Assembly (NCBI GenBank): GCA_044221555.1
Contig: JBGAOY010000002.1
Coordinates: forward strand, 248,001 to 312,000
Reading direction: 5' to 3'
Source: JAEUJM01 sp044221555
GTDB lineage: Bacteria; Actinomycetota; Acidimicrobiia; Acidimicrobiales; DATDAH01
DNA length: 64,000 bases
The translations under genes were made by a program, and so were the position numbers. The notes beneath the pieces are model-generated. The model was not told where the DNA came from, made no database searches, and worked only from the letters and a program-made list of their open reading frames with translations. This document shows positions 15,593 through 22,819 of this stretch, piece by piece (positions within the stretch are counted from its first letter, which is position 1; each line of letters opens with the position of its first letter).

Positions 15593-18094
15593 TTGTCCTC
15601 CACCCTGGAAACCCCTGAAGACGCGCGCGTCCACATCGACGCCGACCCCGACGACTTCGAACGGCTCGACGCCGGCGATACCCGTCGGTACTACTTCGAG
15701 ATCTTCGCGGTCTCGATGGCCGGGCTGCTGATCGAGATCAGCTACACGCGCATCATCTCCTACAAGCTCTTCTACTACTGGGTCTACCTGGTGATCGGCC
15801 TGGCCCTGTTGGGGATCGGCTCGGGCAGCGTGTTCGTCACCATCTCGAAGCGCCTGCGGCACTCGCCGACCCGGCCCATCATCATGTGGGGCTCGCTGGC
15901 GGCCGCGCTCAGTGTGGGGGTCGGCTACCAGGTGCTCGCCCGCACGCCGATCGACACCCTGAAGATCTGGCAGTACGGCACCGGCGACTCGGTGTTCAAC
16001 CTGGCTGCGCTGGTGGTCATCTCGTTCTGCCTGTTCGCCTCGTTCGTGGCCATCGGCATCATGATCGCCACCCTGTTCGGACGGAAGTCCGAGCGCATCA
16101 ACCGCCTCTACTTCGCCGACCTGGCCGGCGCCGGCCTGGCGTGTGCCATCGTCGTCACCCTGATCGGCACCATCGGGCCACCGTCGGTGGTGTGCCTCGC
16201 CGGCGTGCTGCTGGCCGCGGTGGGGCTCCGTCTGGCCTGGGGCGGGTCGAAGGTCGCGTTGATCGGCGGGGCCGTCCTCGCCGCGGTGCTGTTCGCCGGC
16301 GTGGTGGCGCCCAGCCTCCTGCCCGACATCCAGCTCGACGGGGTGAAGGACGAGGTGACGGGCAAGGACGACGCCTTCTCGGCGTGGAGCCCGGTCTTCC
16401 GTGTCGACGCGGTCCAGGTCGACGACGACACGAAGCTGCTCTACCACGACGGGCTCCCGGGCTCGGCCATCCACCGCTACGACGGCGACCCGGCGAGCCT
16501 CAGCCGCTTCGACAGCGATCCGCGGTCGCTCCCGTTCGCGGTCACGGGCGAATCGCCCGACGACGTGATGATCATCGGCGCCGCGGGCGGCAACGAGATC
16601 CTCACCTCGCTGTACTACGACGCCGGCCACATCGACGCCATCGAGCTCAACCCGGTCACCTACGACCTGCTGACCGACCGGTTCGCCGACTTCGCGGGCA
16701 ACATCGCCGACGACTCGCGGGTCAACTACGTCAACGGTGACGGCCGGTCGTTCCTGGCCCGCAGCGACGACGAGTTCGAGATCGTGTGGTTCCCCGCCCC
16801 CGACAGCTACGCCGCGACCAACGCGGCCAGCTCGGGGGCCTTCGTGCTCTCGGAGAGCTACCTCTACACGAAGGAGGCGGTCACCGACAGCCTCGACCAC
16901 CTGCAGGACGACGGGATCCTGGCCGCCCAGTTCGGCGAGTTCGACTACGAGCGGCGACCCAACCGCACCACGCGCTACGTGGCCACCGCGCGCGAGGCGC
17001 TGGCCGACCGGGGCATCGACGACCCGAGCGACCACATCATGGTCGCCACCACACCCGTCCCCGCCTTCGGTGGCCAGCTCGCCACCATCCTCGTGAAGGA
17101 GGCGCCGTTCACCGACGAGGAGGTGGCCCGGTTCCTGGACGGCGTGGAGGCCGTGGAGGGGTCCACGCTGCGCTACGCGCCCGGGCACCCCGTCGAGGGT
17201 GAGCCGGTGAGCGACCTGGTGCTGGCCCAGGGCGACGAGGTGGACGCGTTCTTCGAAGCCTACCCGTACGAGGTCGGCCCCATCACCGACGACGCGCCGT
17301 TCTTCTGGCACTTCACCTCGTTCAAGACCGTGGTCGGCGACTTCACCCACTCGGTGGCCGTGGACGACCCCGATGTCCTGGAGGTCGGGGGCATCGGCGA
17401 GCGGGTGCTGATCCTGCTGCTGATCGTGGCCACCGGCTTCGCGGCGGTGTTCCTCCTGCTGCCGTTCGTGGCCATCCGCAAGATCTTCGTGGGCCTCCCG
17501 CGCAAGGGTCGCTCGGCGCTCTACTTCGCGTCGCTCGGGTTCGGCTTCATCTTCTTCGAGGTGACGCTGATCCAGCGACTCACGTTGTTCCTCGGCTACC
17601 CCACCTACTCGCTGACGGTCACGCTGGCGTCGATCCTCCTGTTCACCGGTGTCGGCGCGCTCTTGAGCGGGCGCTACGCCGATCGACCCCACCAGGCCCT
17701 CCCCGTGTTGCTGGGCGCCATCGTGGCGCTGACGCTGTTCTACGCCTTCGTGCTGCCGCTCATCACCGAGTCGCTGCTCACCGCGCCGCTGCCGGTGCGC
17801 ATCGCCACCGCGTTCGTGGTGCTGGCGCCCCTCGGCATCTGCCTCGGCACCTTCATGCCCCTGGGCCTCGGCGCGGTGGCGGCCATGACCGACCACCCCT
17901 CCGAGTACGTGGCCTGGGGCTGGGCGGTGAACGGTTTCGCCTCGGTGGTGGGCTCGGTGCTCACCACCATGCTGGCCATGACCTTCGGCTTCCAGGTGGT
18001 GCTCTTCGTGGCCCTCGGCGTCTACCTGGTGGCGCTGCTGGCCCTGCGGGGCCTCGTCGGTCCCGACCGACCCGCCGCTACCGTGGCCGCGTGA
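15593..18094 (+). CDS. Spermidine synthase-like fused membrane protein
   Basis: A polytopic protein of about 833 residues. The N-terminal block of hydrophobic helices (for example FEIFAVSMAGLLIEISYTRII and VYLVIGLALLGIG) covers about residues 35-245. A soluble Rossmann domain in the middle (about 260-560) resembles spermidine synthase/SAM methyltransferases, with VMIIGAAGGNEILTSLYYD and the acidic IDAIELNPVTYDLL. A second set of helices (about 600-825) closes it. It may be an aminopropyl- or methyl-transferase acting at the membrane, but the polyamine active-site signature is not evident. The start is uncertain: TTG 15593 is the best candidate. Its stop overlaps the next start in GTGA, so it is translationally coupled to the SRPBCC gene. 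Confidence 0.8.
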   Translation: MSSTLETPEDARVHIDADPDDFERLDAGDTRRYYFEIFAVSMAGLLIEISYTRIISYKLFYYWVYLVIGLALLGIGSGSVFVTISKRLRHSPTRPIIMWGSLAAALSVGVGYQVLARTPIDTLKIWQYGTGDSVFNLAALVVISFCLFASFVAIGIMIATLFGRKSERINRLYFADLAGAGLACAIVVTLIGTIGPPSVVCLAGVLLAAVGLRLAWGGSKVALIGGAVLAAVLFAGVVAPSLLPDIQLDGVKDEVTGKDDAFSAWSPVFRVDAVQVDDDTKLLYHDGLPGSAIHRYDGDPASLSRFDSDPRSLPFAVTGESPDDVMIIGAAGGNEILTSLYYDAGHIDAIELNPVTYDLLTDRFADFAGNIADDSRVNYVNGDGRSFLARSDDEFEIVWFPAPDSYAATNAASSGAFVLSESYLYTKEAVTDSLDHLQDDGILAAQFGEFDYERRPNRTTRYVATAREALADRGIDDPSDHIMVATTPVPAFGGQLATILVKEAPFTDEEVARFLDGVEAVEGSTLRYAPGHPVEGEPVSDLVLAQGDEVDAFFEAYPYEVGPITDDAPFFWHFTSFKTVVGDFTHSVAVDDPDVLEVGGIGERVLILLLIVATGFAAVFLLLPFVAIRKIFVGLPRKGRSALYFASLGFGFIFFEVTLIQRLTLFLGYPTYSLTVTLASILLFTGVGALLSGRYADRPHQALPVLLGAIVALTLFYAFVLPLITESLLTAPLPVRIATAFVVLAPLGICLGTFMPLGLGAVAAMTDHPSEYVAWGWAVNGFASVVGSVLTTMLAMTFGFQVVLFVALGVYLVALLALRGLVGPDRPAATVAA

Positions 18095-18618
18095 CCGAGC
18101 CCTCGACCTCCGACCCGCGCGACGACGATGCCGGACGCGCCGATGGACGCGACGCCGACAGCGCCGACATCGTCTCTGTCGAGCGACTCATCCCGGCGGC
18201 GGCGGGCGACATCTTCGCCCTGCTCGCCGATGCCCGGCGCCACAAGGACATCGACGGGTCGGGCACCGTGCGCGACGCCAAGGGCGACCCCGAGCCCCTC
18301 GTGCTCGGCTCGACGTTCGGCATGTCCATGAAGATGGGCATCCCCTACTCGATGCAGAGCACCGTGGTGGAGTTCGAGCCCGACCGGCGGATCGCCTGGC
18401 AGACCCGTGGGCCCGGCCCGATCGGCAAGTACGTCGCCGGCCGGATCTGGCGCTACGAGCTCGAGCCCACCGACGGCGGCACCCTGGTGCGCGAGACGTG
18501 GGACATCACCCACGAGTCGGCGCTCACCAAGCCCGTGGTGCGCATGGCCGCCGACAAGACCCGCGAGAACATGGCCGCCACCCTCGAGCGCATCGAGGAC
18601 CTGCTGGCCGGCACCTGA
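18091..18618 (+). CDS. SRPBCC (polyketide cyclase/START-like) family protein
   Basis: A 175-residue protein with a START-like fold that forms a deep hydrophobic cavity for lipids or aromatic ligands. The family pattern is VERLIPAAAGDIFALLADARRH at about residues 30-50 (split here by normal variation), then MQSTVVEFEPDRRIAWQT, and a C-terminal helix with ENMAATLERIEDLL. The GTG start overlaps the TGA of the spermidine-synthase-like gene by 4 nt. It may serve the upstream membrane enzyme or bind a lipid; function is otherwise unknown. A 35-bp hairpin follows. Confidence 0.85.
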   Translation: MTEPSTSDPRDDDAGRADGRDADSADIVSVERLIPAAAGDIFALLADARRHKDIDGSGTVRDAKGDPEPLVLGSTFGMSMKMGIPYSMQSTVVEFEPDRRIAWQTRGPGPIGKYVAGRIWRYELEPTDGGTLVRETWDITHESALTKPVVRMAADKTRENMAATLERIEDLLAGT

Positions 18619-18633
18619 CCACACCGGAAATTC

Positions 18634-18668
18634 TGGTGTGAAACCACACCTCGTGTGGTTTCACACCA
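18634..18668. terminator. Perfect inverted repeat between convergent genes
   Basis: Two 16-nt arms (18634-18649 and 18653-18668, TGGTGTGAAACCACAC and its complement) surround the 3-nt loop CTC. It sits 16 nt after the SRPBCC stop and 13 nt before the stop of the convergent enoyl-CoA hydratase gene, so it can terminate both. It begins TTCTGG like the two palindrome families elsewhere in the window. Confidence 0.75.
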
Positions 18669-18680
18669 AGAGATCGGGAA

Positions 18681-19487
18681 TCAGTCGACGTAGTTCGGGG
18701 GGCGGTCCTCCTTGCGGGAGCGGATGTACTCCTCGAGGTTCTGGGTGGTGAGCCGGATAAGGAGCTGGTTGCGGTTCTCCAGGTCGATGGCCGCCTCGAG
18801 GCTGCCGATCTCGAGCGACGACCACAGCAGCTTCTTGGTCATGGCCACCCCGTGGGTGGAGAACCCGCAGATGCGCTCGGCCAGCTCGTAGCACGCGGCG
18901 AGCAGCTCGCCGTCGGCCACGGTGCGCGACACCAGGCCGATGCGCTCGGCCTCGTCGGCGTGCACGTCGCGGCCCGACAGGCATATCTCGAACGCCCGGG
19001 ACGAGCCGATGGCACGGCTGAGCGTGTAGCTGAGGCCCAGCTCGACCGCGCCGAGGCCGTTGTTGATGCCGGCAGCGCGCCAGTAGGCGGACTGCGCGGC
19101 CACCCGGATGTCGGCCCCGAGCGACAGGCACATGCCGCCGCCGATGGCCGGGCCGTTGACCGCGGCGATCACCGGCTGGGGCATGTGGCGCATGATCGGC
19201 ACCAGCTCGCTGAAGTGCTCCATGGCCCGGATGGCCATGCGCGACAGCGGCAGCCCCTCGCTGTTGGGCGGCATGCCGGCGTCCTCCAGGTCGAGCCCGG
19301 AGCAGAAGCCCGCCCCGGAGCCGGTGAGGATCACCACCCAGGTGCCGTTGTCCTCGCCCGCGTCGCGCAGCGCGTCGCGCAGCGGCGTCACCGTGTCGAA
19401 CGACATCGCGTTCATGCGCTCCGGCCGGTTCAACGTGAGCTGGCGAACGTGCGGGCGCGGCTCCGACACCTCGAGGTAGCTGGTCAT
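18681..19487 (-). CDS. Enoyl-CoA hydratase/isomerase family protein
   Basis: A 268-residue crotonase-fold enzyme, closer to canonical hydratases than the other two in the window. It has VRQLTLNRPERMNAMSFD, the first oxyanion motif GSGAGFCSGLDLEDAG near residue 60, AVNGPAIGGGMCLSLGADIRVA near 110, and a downstream GINNGLGAVELGLSYTL where a catalytic Glu (the E of VELGL) is present. ATG 19487 follows a TACGGT box by eight nucleotides, suggesting leaderless expression. Its 3' end shares a bidirectional hairpin with the SRPBCC gene. Confidence 0.93.
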   Translation of the reverse strand: MTSYLEVSEPRPHVRQLTLNRPERMNAMSFDTVTPLRDALRDAGEDNGTWVVILTGSGAGFCSGLDLEDAGMPPNSEGLPLSRMAIRAMEHFSELVPIMRHMPQPVIAAVNGPAIGGGMCLSLGADIRVAAQSAYWRAAGINNGLGAVELGLSYTLSRAIGSSRAFEICLSGRDVHADEAERIGLVSRTVADGELLAACYELAERICGFSTHGVAMTKKLLWSSLEIGSLEAAIDLENRNQLLIRLTTQNLEEYIRSRKEDRPPNYVD

Positions 19488-19495
19488 GGGGGCGG

Positions 19496-19501
19496 ACCGT
19501 A
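19496..19501 (-). promoter_or_regulatory. Putative leaderless -10 box (TACGGT)
   Basis: On the minus strand TACGGT ends eight nucleotides before the ATG at 19487. No Shine-Dalgarno is visible, only a CCGCCCCC stretch, which supports leaderless initiation. Confidence 0.45.
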
Positions 19502-19519
19502 CTGCCCACGACCGCTGGG

Positions 19520-20755
19520 CTACGTCAGCAGGGCCTGCTTGACGAGTTGCTTGAACTGGGCGCGGAGGGTGTAGGTGCTCGACGGGAGCAACTGGGTGAG
19601 GAAGACCGCGGTGACATCCTCGACCGGGTCGACCCAGAAGCCGGTCGACGCGGCCCCGCCCCACGAGTACTCGCCCAGCGACGACGGGGTCTTGGCTGCG
19701 GCAGGGTCGATCACCACCGCGAAGCCGAGACCGAACCCCACGCCGTCGTAGGCCGTCTCGGCGAAGGTGGACTGGCCGAACTGCTCGAGGTCGACGCCGC
19801 CGGGCAGGTGGTTGAGCGTCATGTAGGCGAGGGTGCGGGGGCCGAGCAGGCGGGCGCCGTCCAGCTCGCCACCCCGGCGGAGCATCTCGGTGAAGCGCAG
19901 GTAGTCGCGGGCGGTGGACACCAGGCCGCCGCCGCCCGAGAAGAACCGGGGCGGCTTGCGGGCCACGTCGCCGATGGGGTCGTAGCGCAGGGCCCGGCCG
20001 GTCGTGGGGTCGGGCACGTACAACGCGCCCAGCCGGTCGGCCTTGTCGCCGTCGGCCCAGAACGACGTGTCGCGCATACCGAGGGGCCCGAAGACCCGAT
20101 CGGCCAGGAACCGGTCGAGGGGCAGGCCGGACCACACCTCGACGAGGCGCCCCACCACATCCGTGGCGTGCGAGTAGTTGAACCGGGTGCCGGGCTCGTT
20201 GACCAGCGGCAGGCCGGCCCACGTGTCGACGCAGCCGGCGAGGTCGCGGTCACGGGGCGACCCGAAGTCGAACCCGGCGTCACGGTAGAGCTCGTCGGTG
20301 GGGTGCACCCGGTGGAAGCCGTAGGTGAGTCCGGCGGTGTGGGTGAGCAGGTGCCAGACCCGCACCGGCTCGGTGGCGGGGACGGTGACGGGGTGCTCGG
20401 CGGTGCCGCCGGTGAACACCCGCACGTCGGCGAAGCTGGGGAGGTAGCGGCTGACCGGGTCTTTCAGCTCGAACCGGCCTTCCTCGTAGAGCATCATCGC
20501 CGCCACCGACGTGATCGGCTTGGTCATCGAGTAGATGCGGAACACCGTGTCGTCCTCGACCGGTAGGTCGTTCTCTACGTCGCGGTGGCCGTACCGGGCC
20601 ACGTGCACCCGCTTCCCGCCCCGCGTGACCGCCAGCAACCAGCCCGGCAGGCGTCCGTCGTCCACGTAGCGGGCGAAGTGGGCGTCGATGCGGGCCAGCC
20701 GGCCGGCGTCGAACCCGGCCTCGGCGGGGTCGACCTCGGGCGTGAGTGGGGTCAT
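19520..20755 (-). CDS. Serine hydrolase, beta-lactamase class C family (EstB-like)
   Basis: A 411-residue protein of the class C beta-lactamase/penicillin-binding-protein fold, most often an esterase or D-aminopeptidase in environmental bacteria. The SxxK nucleophile motif is YSMTKPITS near residue 77, the Y-x-N equivalent is YSH (FNYSHATDVVGRLVEV), and an HTAGLTYGFH segment lies between. No signal peptide is visible, which argues for a cytoplasmic esterase rather than an antibiotic-resistance enzyme. ATG 20755 has GGAG about 12 nt upstream. It lies 32 nt upstream of the hydratase gene on the same strand. Confidence 0.9.
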   Translation of the reverse strand: MTPLTPEVDPAEAGFDAGRLARIDAHFARYVDDGRLPGWLLAVTRGGKRVHVARYGHRDVENDLPVEDDTVFRIYSMTKPITSVAAMMLYEEGRFELKDPVSRYLPSFADVRVFTGGTAEHPVTVPATEPVRVWHLLTHTAGLTYGFHRVHPTDELYRDAGFDFGSPRDRDLAGCVDTWAGLPLVNEPGTRFNYSHATDVVGRLVEVWSGLPLDRFLADRVFGPLGMRDTSFWADGDKADRLGALYVPDPTTGRALRYDPIGDVARKPPRFFSGGGGLVSTARDYLRFTEMLRRGGELDGARLLGPRTLAYMTLNHLPGGVDLEQFGQSTFAETAYDGVGFGLGFAVVIDPAAAKTPSSLGEYSWGGAASTGFWVDPVEDVTAVFLTQLLPSSTYTLRAQFKQLVKQALLT

Positions 20756-20882
20756 GGTGAGTCGGGTCTCCTCCGTCGGCGCCCCGCCGGGTTACGACCG
20801 ACCGGTTGCCGGCCGGACTCGCCGCCAGCTGGTCTCGGGGTCATGGCGGCGACGGTACTCACCGCCGGGCGGCCGCGGCGGC

Positions 20883-21839
20883 TCACTGCCCGTTGGCGCT
20901 GAAGTGCTGGTAGTCCTTCAGGCTGTTCCAGTCGCCGCCCCACGACCACCCGACGGCGGCGAACGCAGTCACCACCGCGTCGCCCTCGTGGATCACGCCT
21001 GGCGAGGTGCGGGAGCGGTCGAGGTAGGCCGACGCCAGCTCGGGCACCACCAGGTCGCCCTTCACGTAGGGGTTGAGGAAAGGGTTGACGTCGATGGCCA
21101 GGCCGTAGGCGTGCTGCGACCAGGCCGTGGCCCCGGTGGTCGCCCGGCACACGAACGCGGTCGTGTTGTTGCCGTCGCCGGTGGGCGGGTAGTCGAGCTC
21201 GGGGGCGTCGACCACCCGCATCTCCTCGAGCGGGTAGCGCAGGCCGTCGAGCGCCCGGAAGACCTCGACCATGCCGTCGGCCGCGGCGGCGTTTACCAGC
21301 AGCTCGCCGCGGTGGTGCTCGCCGTCGAAGCCCCAATAGGTGACGGTCAGGTAGCGGAGCTGGTCGAGGGTGACCGGGCAGCCGGGCGACCAGGTGGAGC
21401 GGGCCACCACGTCGGCGGGCACGGGTTCGTCGGTGGACTCGAAGGCATCGCCGGCCGGTGGCGGCAACGGGCCCTCGATCTGGAACTGTCGATCCACCAA
21501 CTCGGGGGGCGTGGGCTGGATCTCGCCGAAGCCGTCGGGGCGCAGGGGGAGGGGCCGCTGCCCCAGCCATGCCGGCGGGGCGAAGGGGTCGATCGTGGTG
21601 GTGGTGGTGGGATCGGGCGGTCGGGTCGTGGTGGGGTCGGTCGGTGGGCCCGAGGTGGCGGTGGTCGCCGTCCTCGCGTCGGCCTGGGCCTCAGGGGTGT
21701 CGGTCTGCCCGCAGCCGCCGGCCATCGCCGCCACGACGATCAGCAGTGCCAGAACCCGGCGCGGCGTCGCACGACGGCGTGGCCCCGAACGAGGGTGCTG
21801 CGATGTCGACCTCCATCGCTCCTCGGTTGGAGTCCCCAC
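20883..21839 (-). CDS. Lipoprotein, M15-type D-alanyl-D-alanine carboxypeptidase-like
   Basis: A 318-residue exported lipoprotein. The lipobox is in AAMAGGCG near residue 43. A Thr/Pro-rich linker (about 50-90) precedes a C-terminal M15 peptidase domain with the zinc motif SQHAYGLAIDVNP (SxHxxGxAxD) near residue 243 and a last-ligand His in DYQHF. It probably trims peptidoglycan stem peptides outside the membrane. The GTG at 21839 is preceded by CACACT at a six-nt spacing and no Shine-Dalgarno, so leaderless translation is possible; the long positively charged N-terminus fits a lipoprotein signal. Confidence 0.87.
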   Translation of the reverse strand: MGTPTEERWRSTSQHPRSGPRRRATPRRVLALLIVVAAMAGGCGQTDTPEAQADARTATTATSGPPTDPTTTRPPDPTTTTTIDPFAPPAWLGQRPLPLRPDGFGEIQPTPPELVDRQFQIEGPLPPPAGDAFESTDEPVPADVVARSTWSPGCPVTLDQLRYLTVTYWGFDGEHHRGELLVNAAAADGMVEVFRALDGLRYPLEEMRVVDAPELDYPPTGDGNNTTAFVCRATTGATAWSQHAYGLAIDVNPFLNPYVKGDLVVPELASAYLDRSRTSPGVIHEGDAVVTAFAAVGWSWGGDWNSLKDYQHFSANGQ

Positions 21840-21845
21840 GCCACG

Positions 21846-21851
21846 AGTGTG
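21846..21851 (-). promoter_or_regulatory. Putative leaderless -10 box (CACACT)
   Basis: CACACT on the minus strand ends six nucleotides before the GTG at 21839. It is a weaker match to TAnnnT but resembles the CACAAT box at 26261-26266. Confidence 0.3.
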
Positions 21852-21939
21852 CCCCGGACATGGTCGATCGGCGCGGCGGCTCCAGTCGGGGACGCCCGCC
21901 CGGCCGATCAGGGCCGTGTGTTCAGGTCCGACACCCGGA

Positions 21940-22650
21940 TCAGGTCTCCGTGAAGCGGAGGGCGAACTCGATCGTGCCGCCGTCCTCCACCTGGGCGGGG
22001 CCGCCGCTGGGGTCGTTGATGGAGAAGTCCGACCAGGTCACCGGGATGCTGCCGGTCACCTCGATGGACGCGCCGTTCTTCCGGGTGGTCAGGTCGACAG
22101 TGACGGCCTGGGTCACGCCGTGGGCGGTCAGGTCGCCGGTGGCGGTCACGGTCACCTCCTCCTGGTCGTCGGGTTCGGCGCCGATCTCGATCGGGTCGGT
22201 GAGCTCGAAGGTGGCGGTGGGGAACTGGCTGGTCTCGAGGATGCGGTTCTGCACCTGGCCGTCGCGGATGTCCTCGTCGCTGCTGAGGCCGGTGAGGTCG
22301 ACCTCGAGGCTCGTGGCGGTGACGGTGGTGCCCTCGATCTCGAGCGTGCCCGTCACCCCCTCGGTGCGGCCGGCGGCGTCGTTCGACTGGCCGAACAGCA
22401 CCTCGGTGGCCCGGTAGCCCGCCGTCGAACCGTCGGCGACCGCCCACGAGCCGTCGATGGTCCCGTCGTCGACCGCGGTCGAGCCGCCGCTGGTGGTCGT
22501 GGTGATGTCCGAGAAGCCCAGCGGGTCGGGCGCGTCCTCCTGGATGAAGTTGAAGTACACGAAGGGGCCGACGACGACCGCGAGCAGGATCACCACCGGA
22601 ACGGCGATGAACCAGGTACGGGGCTTGCGGAGCTGTTCGGAGAACGACAT
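21940..22650 (-). CDS. YceI-family protein with N-terminal membrane anchor
   Basis: A protein of about 236 residues. A single transmembrane helix near residues 13-35 (WFIAVPVVILLAVVVGPFVYF) and a short Thr/Ser linker precede a C-terminal YceI lipocalin-like beta-barrel (about 62-236). YceI landmarks include the opening DGSWAVADGSTAGYRATEVLF cut to its strands, FPTATFELTDPI, and a final EVTGSIPVTWSDFSI segment. YceI domains bind isoprenoid or amphiphilic lipids; the extracytoplasmic side is expected. ATG 22650 was chosen over the in-frame ATG 22662 because CATGCT lies seven nucleotides before it. It is well separated from the neighbouring M15 gene and probably independently expressed. Confidence 0.88.
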   Translation of the reverse strand: MSFSEQLRKPRTWFIAVPVVILLAVVVGPFVYFNFIQEDAPDPLGFSDITTTTSGGSTAVDDGTIDGSWAVADGSTAGYRATEVLFGQSNDAAGRTEGVTGTLEIEGTTVTATSLEVDLTGLSSDEDIRDGQVQNRILETSQFPTATFELTDPIEIGAEPDDQEEVTVTATGDLTAHGVTQAVTVDLTTRKNGASIEVTGSIPVTWSDFSINDPSGGPAQVEDGGTIEFALRFTET

Positions 22651-22657
22651 GGCCGAC

Positions 22658-22663
22658 AGCATG
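22658..22663 (-). promoter_or_regulatory. Putative leaderless -10 box (CATGCT)
   Basis: CATGCT on the minus strand ends seven nucleotides before the ATG at 22650. It overlaps the alternative upstream ATG at 22662, so only one of the two can be right. Confidence 0.25.
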
Positions 22664-22819
22664 CCCCACCGACCGCCGAGATCCCGGGCATCGTGGGTGA
22701 GGTCTCGCCGCCGGACGCGGTACGGGGGGAGCCGATCAGGGATCGATCAGGCGGGATGCGCCCGCCGGCAGGACGCGGAGCGTTGACTCACGGTGCGATC
22801 ACCGGCTCGTCTCTCGGGC

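Noticed and set aside
19520..20755. Beta-lactamase giving antibiotic resistance
   Set aside because: No signal peptide is visible and the family is mostly esterases or peptidases.
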